In this document: in pieces, positions 55,315 to 64,000 of the stretch
Numbering within the stretch: position 1 is the first letter of the stretch
Layout: each line of letters opens with the position of its first letter
NCBI RefSeq assembly: GCF_010993985.1
Contig: NZ_WINH01000019.1
Span: 26,348-90,347, forward strand
Origin: Paraferrimonas sp. SM1919
GTDB lineage: Bacteria > Pseudomonadota > Gammaproteobacteria > Enterobacterales > Shewanellaceae
Direction: 5' to 3'
DNA length: 64,000 nucleotides
The notes under the pieces: generated by a model
Database searches by the model: none
The model's input: the letters and a program-made list of their open reading frames with translations, nothing else
What the model was told of the DNA's origin: nothing
Program-made: the position numbers and the translations under genes

Positions 55315-58300
55315 ATGAAACACTGTGTTTATGTTTTATTTAGTTTGTTGGTTGTCGCTTGCGGTGGCAGTAGCCCCATAACCGCAACGCCCCCCCCTAA
55401 CAATAATGCTCCGAAGATTATGGGCATAACCAATATCAATGTCATTCAAGGACAAAATATTGATTTATTCAAAGGCATTACTGCACAGGACAATGAAGAT
55501 GGAGATTTAACCCTTTCAATTGTTGTATTAGAGCAATTTGATAATACTTCGCTAGGCCAGCAATCGTTAACCTATCAAGTCAGTGACAGCGGCGGCATCA
55601 TGGTTGAAGCTCAAAGAGTGATAACCGTGTTGGCTAATTTAGCCCCAGTGCTGACCTTAAATGGAAGTGAATCAATCTCATTAGACTTTAAACAAAGCTA
55701 TCAAGAACTCGGTGCTACAGCAGAAGATGATCTTGATGGTGATGTGACCAGCAGCATTAACATTAGTGGTCAGGTTGACAGCTTGACTCCTGGGCAATAC
55801 CTAATGCGTTACAGTGTTACTGATTCATTTGGAAATACCAGCGAGCTAACCCGAAGCGTTAATGTCAATCACAATCAGCCACCGCAGTTCGATGTGATTG
55901 GCGAACAGCAAATCGAAGTAATTATAAATCAAGATTATGTAGAGCCTGGCATTACCGCCAGTGATGTTGAAGATGGCGATTTAACTTCACAAATTATTTC
56001 TTCATCAGATCTAGATGTGAAAACCCTAGGAAGTTACCAAATTAGCTATCAGGTAACTGATTTAGATGGCTTATCAGTTAAATATATACGAACCATCAAG
56101 GTCGTACCTGAGCCTAGCCCTAGTGAGCTTAACCCCCACTTACTTACCACCCAATACTTTGATATTGCAATTGATAGTCAGCAAGGTGATGAGGTTGTCG
56201 GACGAATTAACTATGCCAATAACTATCAGCTTAGCGTGAGTTCGCAAATGCAGGGATATCGTTTCGAACTTTATCCAAGCAGCCCATTGGATCCCTTTAT
56301 GGTTATGACTGAAGTTGATTCATCTGGGAAATTGTTTGGCCGAATATCACTGGAAAACCCTAATGAGTTAGCACTTGGCTCAGTACAATATTGGGCAAGA
56401 CTTAAAGACGCCGCAGGTGAAATGGTTGCTTCCAAATTAATTAATATTGAGGTAACGACTACCACCCAGTGGCAAGCCTTTTATCAACAGGCAAAAGATT
56501 TTATCGCCACGGAAAGCCGGCTGTATGGCAGAACCAATCTAACGAGCTCAGAAGTCAGTGCTTATGTTGATATGTTAAATAACAATCAAGGTCAGTTTAC
56601 CGACTTATCCTTATATTCAGGTTCTAGCCTTTCTACCAGTAGTCGTAATGATCAGCTAATTAAAGCTGCGAAAAGAATAGGGGGCTTAGGTTGGGCATTA
56701 AAAAATTACTCGGGCAATGAAAGAACAGACTTAGTGAATGCGATTTATTTGGCGATTAGCGCCTATGTGGATATTTTCCCGCTAACCAATTTTGCTAATG
56801 ATACGACCAAACTTTCATTTAATGCTCGCACCCACCAATGGGAATATACCGATCCTATTTCAGGCGCGGCCGTGTTAGCCTTTGTCGATATGCAGGCCGA
56901 TATCAAGGCAGGTAATGCCACTGCCATAAAAGCCTATGAGGATCTGCATAAATTATTGGTTATAGGTTTTGATTTGCCAGAGGCTTGGCGTCAGCCGGAT
57001 CACCTTCGCTATTACCTGGAGGAACAACTGCCCCAATCCACCGGTGCCTGGGCAGATGCTAACCGCCATCATAGAATGCGTACTTGGGTAATGCAGGTTG
57101 CTTTAATCAAAGACTACAACCAACCAATGACCTACTTGCCATGGTGGTATAGCGATTACGAGCCGTTTGCCTCATTAGGTATGACCATATTGCCTGAGTG
57201 GCAACCCAGTGGCAGTTTTGCTGATTTAAATACTTGGTTAGAAACCAACACTCAATACATCCATAAATGGGGCCAGTCTGGCATCATGCCTGATGGCACC
57301 ATTAGTCATCATATGGATTATCGCCAAGATATGGCATTCTGGGCCTATGGTTTAGAGTGGATGTCGAAAACTAATTTTCATGCGGCGGCAATGTTTAATA
57401 ATAGCCCTTGGCAACTGAGTAATAAGCCATTAAATGAATCGGCGGAGTTTTTAGTATTTAACTATCCAAAGCTGATCTATAACGATGTACTGGATTTTCA
57501 AGTGGCTGGTCGCAGTCATGCCAGCAGTGATATGGATATTTTTGGCTCTAAACATATGATCCGTGCAATAAATGCCATTGATGATGCTAAATCGACCGAT
57601 TCCGTGATTGCTAAACAACAGCAGTTAGATACTTTACGCAGCCAAATGAATGCTAAAACCCATGATTATGCAGGGAACTATGCCTACTGGTTAAGTGACT
57701 TTATGCTGCACCGTCGTGATTCAAGTACTCAACCATTCTATATGTCGGTAAAAATGAATTCAGGCCGGACTATGGGCGCTGAAAACTTTGAAGCAGAGAC
57801 GGGTTTTCATAATGGTGCAGGGGTATTCCAAATCAAAGTAGATGGTGACGAATACACTAACATTATTAACCGCTGGGATTGGCATGCCTTACCCGGTACT
57901 ACCGAAGAGTTGCGTGTAGACCAGACTCCGCAAAAAAACGATCAACGTAAATTTAACCCTAATTACTTTGCCGGCACTGTGTCAGACGGGACTAATGGCG
58001 CGGCGGCATTTAGCTATCAATCAAGCAACACCTATACCTCGGCAAAGGCCGATAAAGCTTACTTCTTTGTTGATAACTTAGGCATAGCCGTTGGCAATAG
58101 CATTGCACGGCTGCGTAATGCTTCGATTGATACGGGGGGCAATATTCTAACCACAATCGACCAAACTAATTGGAAAGGCACATTAAGCTATCAAATTAAT
58201 GGTAGTGGACTTGAAACCATCGCCAATAGCCAATCGCCAAACTTGAGTTTTGATATCAGTGCGCCGTCTTGGCTGCATCAAAACAAGGTGGGGTATTTAA

Positions 58301-59031
58301 TTATTCCAACCACTAATACCAAGTTGCTCATTAAAGGTGGCAGCAGCGTCACTGATTCGACCCCAAGCTCATCAAGTTCAGCCAAGGTGGTGCATATTGC
58401 ATTGGATCACGGTCACTCACCAACCAATGCTGATTACCATTATGTTGCGGTGGCGAATGTTACGGCATCCGAAATGCCAAGTGTTTTGCAAAGCTACCTT
58501 GATACCTATACCGTGACCAATAGTTCCCATAGTTATAGCCTTAGCTACTTAAAAGATGGCTTAAAACAAGCACAGGTGGCAGTAAAAGGGGCAGTGAATG
58601 ACTTTGAATTAGCCTTTAACGATGGCCAGTCGTTAACCTTAAGCACAGATAAAGGTGCAATGCTAATGCTCAGTGAATCGACAAACGATTGGCAGGTAAC
58701 CGTACAAGACCCTTATCATAATTTAGATAGCAGTTTATCTAAGCCTGAAAATAAGTACCTGACCTTAGTTGAAAAGCAAGGGCCAAGCAGTATTAACCTT
58801 ACTTTGGATACACTTTTACAAAGCGGTGATTATTTCTACCCAAGGCTAGGGATCCATGCTGAGCAGGTAAATGCTGAAATAGAGCAAATTCAAAAAGCGG
58901 TAGTAGTAAACTCAGCAGGCAGCTCTAGCATTACAGTAGATTTCGCCGACCGCGATGACATGCTGATTTATGATTATCGACAGGCGCTATACAGTGGTAT
59001 GCCAGCAAGGCTAAGCATACCTAAACAATAA
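55315..59031 (+). CDS. Polysaccharide lyase family 8 lipoprotein with three Ig-like domains
   Basis: This 1,238-residue lipoprotein (lipobox V-V-A-C, Cys16) starts with three Ig-like DUF5011-type repeats (about 30-265), each with a D-x-x-D-G-D-x-T motif. An alpha/alpha toroid (about 380-750) and the PL8 beta-sandwich domains follow. Candidate catalytic residues are N583, H666 (in D-G-T-I-S-H-H), Y678 (W-A-Y-G) and R733 (A-G-R-S-H), by analogy with chondroitin ABC and xanthan lyases. It probably cleaves uronate-containing polymers such as chondroitin or hyaluronan by beta-elimination at the cell surface. Specificity cannot be fixed from sequence. Confidence 0.85.
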   Translation: MKHCVYVLFSLLVVACGGSSPITATPPPNNNAPKIMGITNINVIQGQNIDLFKGITAQDNEDGDLTLSIVVLEQFDNTSLGQQSLTYQVSDSGGIMVEAQRVITVLANLAPVLTLNGSESISLDFKQSYQELGATAEDDLDGDVTSSINISGQVDSLTPGQYLMRYSVTDSFGNTSELTRSVNVNHNQPPQFDVIGEQQIEVIINQDYVEPGITASDVEDGDLTSQIISSSDLDVKTLGSYQISYQVTDLDGLSVKYIRTIKVVPEPSPSELNPHLLTTQYFDIAIDSQQGDEVVGRINYANNYQLSVSSQMQGYRFELYPSSPLDPFMVMTEVDSSGKLFGRISLENPNELALGSVQYWARLKDAAGEMVASKLINIEVTTTTQWQAFYQQAKDFIATESRLYGRTNLTSSEVSAYVDMLNNNQGQFTDLSLYSGSSLSTSSRNDQLIKAAKRIGGLGWALKNYSGNERTDLVNAIYLAISAYVDIFPLTNFANDTTKLSFNARTHQWEYTDPISGAAVLAFVDMQADIKAGNATAIKAYEDLHKLLVIGFDLPEAWRQPDHLRYYLEEQLPQSTGAWADANRHHRMRTWVMQVALIKDYNQPMTYLPWWYSDYEPFASLGMTILPEWQPSGSFADLNTWLETNTQYIHKWGQSGIMPDGTISHHMDYRQDMAFWAYGLEWMSKTNFHAAAMFNNSPWQLSNKPLNESAEFLVFNYPKLIYNDVLDFQVAGRSHASSDMDIFGSKHMIRAINAIDDAKSTDSVIAKQQQLDTLRSQMNAKTHDYAGNYAYWLSDFMLHRRDSSTQPFYMSVKMNSGRTMGAENFEAETGFHNGAGVFQIKVDGDEYTNIINRWDWHALPGTTEELRVDQTPQKNDQRKFNPNYFAGTVSDGTNGAAAFSYQSSNTYTSAKADKAYFFVDNLGIAVGNSIARLRNASIDTGGNILTTIDQTNWKGTLSYQINGSGLETIANSQSPNLSFDISAPSWLHQNKVGYLIIPTTNTKLLIKGGSSVTDSTPSSSSSAKVVHIALDHGHSPTNADYHYVAVANVTASEMPSVLQSYLDTYTVTNSSHSYSLSYLKDGLKQAQVAVKGAVNDFELAFNDGQSLTLSTDKGAMLMLSESTNDWQVTVQDPYHNLDSSLSKPENKYLTLVEKQGPSSINLTLDTLLQSGDYFYPRLGIHAEQVNAEIEQIQKAVVVNSAGSSSITVDFADRDDMLIYDYRQALYSGMPARLSIPKQ

Positions 59032-59659
59032 GCCTAATAAGTTATGAACAAGCGCCCGCAACGGTATAAGTTAGCGGGCGTTTTTTTAGGTGAGACAGAA
59101 GTATTAGGAACATATCGCAACTGCGTTAGCAGGCCCGTAGGGTTAAAGGCAGGACGCCTTTAATTACAAACCAGCACTTGGCTGATTAATAAGAAATTGG
59201 TTGCGGGGGCCAGATTTAAACTGATACCTTCGCTTATTTTTTGAAAAGTTGAGCCCGAATTTTTTACATATTTTAGGATCTTTTAGTTTTACCTAAATCG
59301 ACCTTAATTGAAAAAATCTAACAAAAACAGTGCGCTGTTGATTCTTGAGCGTGACACCTAAAAAATGATTTTTGTAAATTTTTCAATCCAATTTGTCACG
59401 GTTTCAAAATTATAGATATGCAGTAATTCAGGCTACACCTACCTAAATTTGACCTTAACACATCTAAATTGAGTTTTAGCACAGCTTACCTTTGTTTGAA
59501 AGTTCCTATTTCTGACTCCTGCTTATCGAAACAAAAATATCATAAATTTTTCGTCGGGAAGTGTACTTCCTGTTGCAAAAGTAGTCGATTTGTTAATGTG
59601 GAAGGGAATGTTGTGTGTTGTACAGGTGTCGTTAAGAAAGCACCGGTTTGAAAATTAAA
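59032..59659. other. Gene-poor AT-rich region before the cadherin-like lipoprotein
   Basis: Begins with the PL8 terminator. A GC-richer patch (59110-59185) is followed by AT-rich sequence. Two near-identical direct repeats, ACCTAAAT-CGACCTTAA at 59291 and ACCTAAAT-TTGACCTTAA at 59441, are 150 bp apart and may be regulatory. A 60-codon frame at 59469 has no recognisable domain and is not called. Confidence 0.35.
59053..59087 (+). terminator. Rho-independent terminator of the PL8 gene
   Basis: A 7-bp all-GC stem (CGCCCGC with GCGGGCG) with a 14-base loop is followed by seven T. Confidence 0.85.
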
Positions 59660-60397
59660 ATGTTAAAAAAACTGTCTTTAGCTTCAATATTATTGGTGTT
59701 TTTGCAAGCCTGTGGTCAATCAGACTCGAATGATGATACAGAGCAACCTATTAAGGTTGGGGAAAATACTCCACCCGTAGCAGGATTAGAGGTCGAAGTT
59801 ATAGGGGATGAAGATAATACTTTATACGGACAGTTATTAGGTGAGGATGTTGACGGGGATCAATTAAGCTACTCTATAGCTGAGGCACCTAGTCATGGTA
59901 CCGTTTCAGTAAATAGTGAAGATGGCAGCTTTGAATACATACCAAATCCTAATTATTTTGGTGTAGATTATTTTTTGTACAGCGTTTCTGATCAAAGCAG
60001 TTCTTCAATAAGCAAGGTAAGCATCACAATTAATTCTGTCAATGATGCACCAGTTATTGCAGAGCAATTATTTGAATTTAAAAAATACAACATTTTAATC
60101 GACAATATTAAAGCAACAGATGTTGATAACTCAGCAGAAGAGTTATCATACGAAATTGCAGAGCTACCTCAATATGGCAGTTTGACCTTAACAAATACTG
60201 GCCAGTTCTCATACCAACCCACAGCATTTATTGAAAGACTGGATTCTTTTGCGGTTTCTGTTTCTGATGGTGAAGCAGAACCTCAAACGGCAATCATTAA
60301 TCTTCAATTTACAAAACCACAAGTCGGGCTCTTGACCAATGATCTAGAAGTTGATGTTTTAGGTGAGAGCTTCCAGCTAAATTACATTGGTATTTGA
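59660..60397 (+). CDS. Lipoprotein with two cadherin-like (Big_9/tandem-95 type) repeats
   Basis: The 245 residues start with a lipobox (L-Q-A-C, Cys17). Two repeats of a calcium-type adhesion fold follow. The first has E-D-V-D-G-D-Q-L-S-Y-S-I and P-N-P-N-Y-F-G-V-D-Y-F-L-Y-S-V-S-D. The second has A-T-D-V-D-N-S and F-A-V-S-V-S-D-G. Such repeats usually lie in very long surface adhesins, so this short protein could be a remnant or a stand-alone module. It ends soon after an L-T-N-D-L-E-V segment. ATG at 59660 is preferred to a TTG four codons earlier. Convergent with the helicase gene. Confidence 0.72.
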   Translation: MLKKLSLASILLVFLQACGQSDSNDDTEQPIKVGENTPPVAGLEVEVIGDEDNTLYGQLLGEDVDGDQLSYSIAEAPSHGTVSVNSEDGSFEYIPNPNYFGVDYFLYSVSDQSSSSISKVSITINSVNDAPVIAEQLFEFKKYNILIDNIKATDVDNSAEELSYEIAELPQYGSLTLTNTGQFSYQPTAFIERLDSFAVSVSDGEAEPQTAIINLQFTKPQVGLLTNDLEVDVLGESFQLNYIGI

Positions 60398-60439
60398 ACC
60401 GAAACAGAAAAGTTAAACCGCAAGCACTGGTAATGATAT

Positions 60440-60471
60440 GAAAAGAGCAGAATTGGCTCTGCTCTTTTCAA
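60440..60471. terminator. Bidirectional terminator between the lipoprotein and helicase genes
   Basis: A perfect 12-bp stem (60440-60451 with 60458-60469) with a 6-base loop has A and T tracts on both sides. Confidence 0.85.
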
Positions 60472-60531
60472 TCTTGTTACTTGATAAGTAAAGGCGCTTA
60501 CTGCCAAACCTCTAGGCAAGTGCGAGTAAGA

Positions 60532-63342
60532 TTATTTAGAAATTACGTTATGTGTTTGGAATCTATCTAACAAAGGAGCAATGTAAGTACTTGGGTATTT
60601 AGGATATCCCCACTTATTCCTGGCGTAAGTTCCAATTACCAATTGTTTCTTTGCTCGAGTCATCGCAACGTAAAGCAGCCTTTTTTGCTCTTCTAGTGCT
60701 GCTTGCTTCTTGGGGCTATCGGGCATCACAACAACGGGGTAGCAAGGGAATGCATGATCTGTAACATCAGGGAGGAGAACATGGTCAAACTCAAGGCCTT
60801 TAGACCTATGAATCGTACTAACGATGACCTTGTCAGCCTCTGTAATTAAATCAACCTCTTTAATGCTTAAAAATTTATCAGCAAGTAAAGGTACTAATTG
60901 CTCCGGTTTACCAATTAATTTTTCTGCTTTTAACCAACGACTCAGCTTTCTTTCAAACTCAGACATGGTTTTTACATAGTCTGCTTCATTGTTATTTAGC
61001 ATAGTTCGCCTAGAGGTCGAAACAAACTCTAGGAAAGAAGCAATCAAAGCTTGAACTGTCAAATCAGGGCTTTGAATGGTTGGCTGAATAAACTGAAACA
61101 ATGTGGCTAAGTTTCTATGGAAATTATCTAACAAGCTTTCATGTTTATCGATGTAGTTATCTGCATCATCAATAATTGTATTGGTATGTTTAATAATGAA
61201 TTCCATTAAACTTACGCCAGCTCTAACGTCATCAATAGCGTTATGTGAGTTCACGCCTTCTAGGTTGAACTCTTCCAATAAATTACCAAGTTTATGGCTT
61301 CTGAGATCTGGGAATAGTCTTCTTGAGTACTTTAATGAACAAAGTGATTCCAAAGTATCTAGTGCTTTTAGGCTATTAGGAATAACCTTGGTAACAGCAG
61401 CCTTTAACATTTTTTGGTCAAATGCAAGATTGTGCGCAACCACAGGAAGATCTTCTACGAAATCTAAAAACTTGGTCAATTGTTCTGCTAAAGGTTTTCC
61501 TTCCTCTTGTAATTTCTGATCAGAAATTTTATGAATTTTTTCTGATTCACCTACCGGCTTGTCAGACTGGCAATAGAGGTCTAGTTCATCTTTGGTACCA
61601 TCGGGATTAACCTTAACTGCCGCAATTTGAATAATTTGATCATTGGTTGCACTTAGACCTGTTGTTTCAGTATCAAAATAAACATAGCCTGTTTGCTGCA
61701 GGGATTGCAGTTTTCTTAAACCATGATCATATACATTTTCGGCTTTTATAAAGTCTGATAAGTAAATGAATTTACTATTTAAACCTGCCGCAACATCTAG
61801 AGCGAGTAATTGTGGAGGCAGGTGACTTTCAGAAGTCGCTGTGCTTGTGGTCAATGCCAAATTCCAAAGCATTCTTCCCCACGCTGAGAAATCTCTATGA
61901 TTACTAATAGCTCTTATCAGAGAAGTAAAATCTAAAACTGGCTTCTTAGTAAATAAATCGAGCTGAGAAACCATAAAATGTTGAATACCTTTATCATTCA
62001 ATTGGGCTGAATAGTTGGAAACTACTTGGTTAGAGGGACATAATATTGCGACATTTCTGTCCTGCTCGCTGAGGTTCTTAGTATGCCTAATTAAGTATGG
62101 TTCAAGTGTGGTCTCTTTGTCCCCGCACAAGTGGACTAGACAATTATTATTATTTTCAATGTTACTTTGAACGGTGAACTGATCGTTTTTAGGGAAGTTT
62201 AACCGCATATAATTTGAAAATAAGTCAACCATTCCTTGGGGGCTTCTATAATTCACTGGTAACTCATGAAGTGAGTTACTGACAGAACTCCTTGTAAAAT
62301 TAATATCAGCGCCCAAAAAATCATAAATTGATTGGTTAATGTCACCGAAATATACTTGGTGCGCACCTGATGCTGAGTGGTGCTCCAAAATTAACCACTG
62401 TAATGCTGATAAGTCCTGTACTTCATCTACTTGAATCCATTGATATCCCTGAGAGGGGATGTCAAGCAAACCCAGTAGAAGGTCGTCAAAGTCAATAATT
62501 TGTAAGCTTTTCTTTAGCTTGGAATACTCTTTTCCTACCTCTGTAGCCAGTAAACATAAACTATTGAATGATAAGCAGCTGCTATAAACCTGTGCTGAGG
62601 CGTTATGTTCTAAGGCAGCCATGGCTTGATGAGAGAACTTTTCTACAGCTTTTTTATCTAGGAAAGAACTCTCATGGCTACTTAAAATTGAAGTGACCTT
62701 GGAGTGCAGGGGTTTAATTCTGTTATTAAGCTGCTCATTGGCTTTATTTGAGCTTGCCAGTTCAGTAAACAGTTCCCTTACTGTAGGAATTTCAACATTA
62801 AATAACTCAAACAGTTTGGCTAATTCCAAGCATTCATTACTATTAAATATGGTGCTAGCTGGAAGAGTTAATGGGTCCGCCTTTTCAAATGCCAGGTTAT
62901 TTGCTGTAGATGGGATTAAAGGAGTATCAGCAAGATCATTAGCTTCTTTGAGGCTTGTCCAGTGATCACGTATTTTGTTAATAACATTATTAAATGATAG
63001 CTTCCATATATCGTTGATTATGTCTTCAGTGGTTAAACTTGCTGAGGCAGGGATACGTTTATATTTATTACTGAGGTTAATCCCCAGAGTATGAGTGTTA
63101 CCAATGAAAACGTCTTCTACTTTATTACCTATCGCTGACTGCGCACGCTGTTTCATATTTAACGCTGCACGGTTAGTGAAGGTCAAACACAGCATCTTTT
63201 CTGGGTCTACACCATTTTGGAGTGCTAGCTCTATTCTTCTCGTTAAAACCTCGGTCTTACCACTGCCTGCAGATGAGAAAACAGTATGCCTTCCTTTGGT
63301 GAGATTAATGACTTTTTGCTGATGCTCATCTAGCTTAAACAT
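60532..63342 (-). CDS. UvrD/Rep-type SF1 helicase with an inserted DEDDh exonuclease domain
   Basis: The 936 residues contain all SF1A helicase motifs: Q motif (6-11), Walker A S-A-G-S-G-K-T (24-30), Ia L-T-F-T-N-R (53-58), Walker B D-E-V-Q-D (306-310), III F-G-D-I-N-Q-S-I-Y (332-340), IV V-N-Y-R-S (363-367), V T-I-H-R-S-K-G-L-E-F (843-852) and VI L-Y-V-A-M-T-R-A (890-897). Inserted between IV and V is a DnaQ/epsilon-type exonuclease (about 552-718): D557 and E559 in F-D-T-E-T-T-G, D642 in H-N-L-A-F-D, and H700 with D705. All DEDDh residues are present, so both activities look intact. AAGGA precedes the ATG. It follows a 67-codon gene by 16 bp. It probably unwinds and degrades DNA; a repair or defence role is inferred. 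Confidence 0.92.
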   Translation of the reverse strand: MFKLDEHQQKVINLTKGRHTVFSSAGSGKTEVLTRRIELALQNGVDPEKMLCLTFTNRAALNMKQRAQSAIGNKVEDVFIGNTHTLGINLSNKYKRIPASASLTTEDIINDIWKLSFNNVINKIRDHWTSLKEANDLADTPLIPSTANNLAFEKADPLTLPASTIFNSNECLELAKLFELFNVEIPTVRELFTELASSNKANEQLNNRIKPLHSKVTSILSSHESSFLDKKAVEKFSHQAMAALEHNASAQVYSSCLSFNSLCLLATEVGKEYSKLKKSLQIIDFDDLLLGLLDIPSQGYQWIQVDEVQDLSALQWLILEHHSASGAHQVYFGDINQSIYDFLGADINFTRSSVSNSLHELPVNYRSPQGMVDLFSNYMRLNFPKNDQFTVQSNIENNNNCLVHLCGDKETTLEPYLIRHTKNLSEQDRNVAILCPSNQVVSNYSAQLNDKGIQHFMVSQLDLFTKKPVLDFTSLIRAISNHRDFSAWGRMLWNLALTTSTATSESHLPPQLLALDVAAGLNSKFIYLSDFIKAENVYDHGLRKLQSLQQTGYVYFDTETTGLSATNDQIIQIAAVKVNPDGTKDELDLYCQSDKPVGESEKIHKISDQKLQEEGKPLAEQLTKFLDFVEDLPVVAHNLAFDQKMLKAAVTKVIPNSLKALDTLESLCSLKYSRRLFPDLRSHKLGNLLEEFNLEGVNSHNAIDDVRAGVSLMEFIIKHTNTIIDDADNYIDKHESLLDNFHRNLATLFQFIQPTIQSPDLTVQALIASFLEFVSTSRRTMLNNNEADYVKTMSEFERKLSRWLKAEKLIGKPEQLVPLLADKFLSIKEVDLITEADKVIVSTIHRSKGLEFDHVLLPDVTDHAFPCYPVVVMPDSPKKQAALEEQKRLLYVAMTRAKKQLVIGTYARNKWGYPKYPSTYIAPLLDRFQTHNVISK

Positions 63343-63358
63343 AAATTATCCTTTTAAA

Positions 63359-63562
63359 TTATGGTGTAGCGATGAAGTAGTTATCACCAATTTTATGAAG
63401 AAGAATTGGATAGGTTTTCTTTTTGATTTTTTCGAACTTAGCGGAAGCTTGTTCGTTATTAAGTGGTCCAGATAAAAAAGGTGAACCAATGAGGTGTGCA
63501 TATTTGCTATAAAGCTCATCCTGGCTGAGTTTGGTACAGCAATAATTGTCTATATTTAGCAT
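63359..63562 (-). CDS. Unrecognised 67-residue protein upstream of the helicase-nuclease
   Basis: No family recognised. The sequence has two adjacent cysteines near the start (Y-C-C-T-K-L-S), a lysine-rich helix (K-F-E-K-I-K-K-K) and a hydrophobic end (P-I-L-L-H-K-I-G-D-N-Y-F-I). It reads in the direction of the helicase and stops 16 bp before it, which supports an operon. The binding site is weak (AAGAA). Could be a regulator, a small partner or an antitoxin-like protein; none can be shown. Confidence 0.55.
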   Translation of the reverse strand: MLNIDNYCCTKLSQDELYSKYAHLIGSPFLSGPLNNEQASAKFEKIKKKTYPILLHKIGDNYFIATP

Positions 63563-63886
63563 GTTTTATTCTTATTATTCTGGTGTTCTTGGGTACTATA
63601 ATCAGTTAACTTGAAGTCGGATTCAAGTCTCCCAAAACCAACTCAATATTTATATCACCCATTAAGGTCAACAAAGTGTTTGCAGTTTGGCTTATAAAAA
63701 AGTTAAAGGCCAGTTGTTCATTAACCCATAAAAATATTTCTTATATGGTTGATTAGTCCACTTTTTTCTATTAATTGTTGCAATAAATACAGTTAGTTAG
63801 TGTGCTCTATATGCTTCTTGTATTATATTTCCTGTTGCTTGTTGGTCGATTAATGTATTTTTCTGGTGGTTTTGTCCACTTCCCCA
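63563..63886. promoter_or_regulatory. AT-rich region between the helicase operon and the IS3 end
   Basis: Likely holds the promoter of the helicase operon on the minus strand and the terminal inverted repeat of the IS element. GTCCACTT occurs at about 63756 and 63875, a possible IS-end sequence. No gene is seen. Confidence 0.35.
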
Positions 63887-64000
63887 TTAGTGAGTCACAT
63901 CTAAAGTAGAGGTTTCTCCTATAAAGCTCTGGTGATATTCCGATGGTGGAATATTGCCAATGCTTTCATGTGGACGTTCATTGTTGTAATCGAGCATCCA
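63887..64000 (-). mobile_element. IS3-family element, C-terminal end of transposase orfB (partial)
   Basis: The complement of 64000-63887 reads 37 codons to a stop: Y-N-N-E-R-P-H-E-S-I-G-N-I-P-P-S-E-Y. This is the conserved C-terminal tail of the DDE integrase-core transposase of IS3-family elements. The rest lies outside the window, and the exact IS boundary cannot be set from this end. Confidence 0.85.

Noticed and set aside
59469..59651. 60-codon cysteine-containing frame
   Set aside because: No good binding site, no domain and overlap with the lipoprotein leader; composition looks random.
1..64000. CRISPR arrays, tRNA or rRNA genes, prophage structural genes
   Set aside because: No regularly spaced repeats, no tRNA-like cloverleaf or conserved rRNA sequence and no phage morphogenesis genes were seen while reading both strands.

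Overview
The window is a chromosomal segment of a marine-type gammaproteobacterium. The order asnB, purN-purM, upp, DUF2066 gene, hda, bioA/bioBFCD, rnb and fadD, and the protein sequences themselves, look most like Shewanella or a close Alteromonadales relative. This assignment is from memory of family sequences, not from a search. No rRNA, tRNA or CRISPR array was seen.

Layout. 1-9.5 kb is mostly housekeeping: the 3'-truncated end of an AlkB-type dioxygenase gene (continuing past base 1) coupled to a small beta-barrel gene, metC with a MITE-like element pressed against its start codon, asnB, purMN, upp, a DUF2066 gene and hda. 9.5-14.8 kb holds a VOC protein, a DUF1059 protein and a complete biotin block, with bioA divergent from bioBFCD. 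14.9-16.3 kb is an accessory pair: an exported metzincin-like zinc protease and a DUF350 membrane protein. 16.3-22.3 kb is a minus-strand operon for envelope transport: a LolA-like periplasmic protein, two FtsX-type permeases, a LolD-type ATPase and two outer-membrane barrels. 22.4-25.6 kb has RNase II and an exported isoaspartyl peptidase.

25.7-33.0 kb joins a YejM-like inner-membrane sulfatase-fold protein, a DUF1080 protein, an alkyl sulfatase lipoprotein, an SDR and FadD, which could form a route from alkyl sulfates to acyl-CoA. 33.1-38.4 kb is a minus-strand cluster of thioredoxin-fold and redox enzymes (DUF1145, tandem DsbA-like, two GSTs, an SDR and an MBL hydrolase). 38.6-43.3 kb has a processive GT2 glycosyltransferase, an unknown membrane protein and a chemoreceptor. 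43.3-50 kb has a DEAD-box helicase, a compact two-lobed retropepsin-like protein, a sulfatase lipoprotein and an aldehyde dehydrogenase.

50-60 kb has two unknown proteins, RmuC, an amidinotransferase-MFS exporter pair, a very large PL8 polysaccharide lyase lipoprotein and a small cadherin-like lipoprotein. With the sulfatase lipoprotein, the lyase suggests use of sulfated glycosaminoglycan-like polymers. The right end (60.5-64 kb) is the most unusual part: a UvrD-type helicase with a complete DEDDh exonuclease domain inserted in it, preceded by a 67-codon gene and bordered by the end of an IS3-family element. This is the best candidate for an undescribed nucleic-acid processing or defence system. 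Its role is inferred from domain content only.
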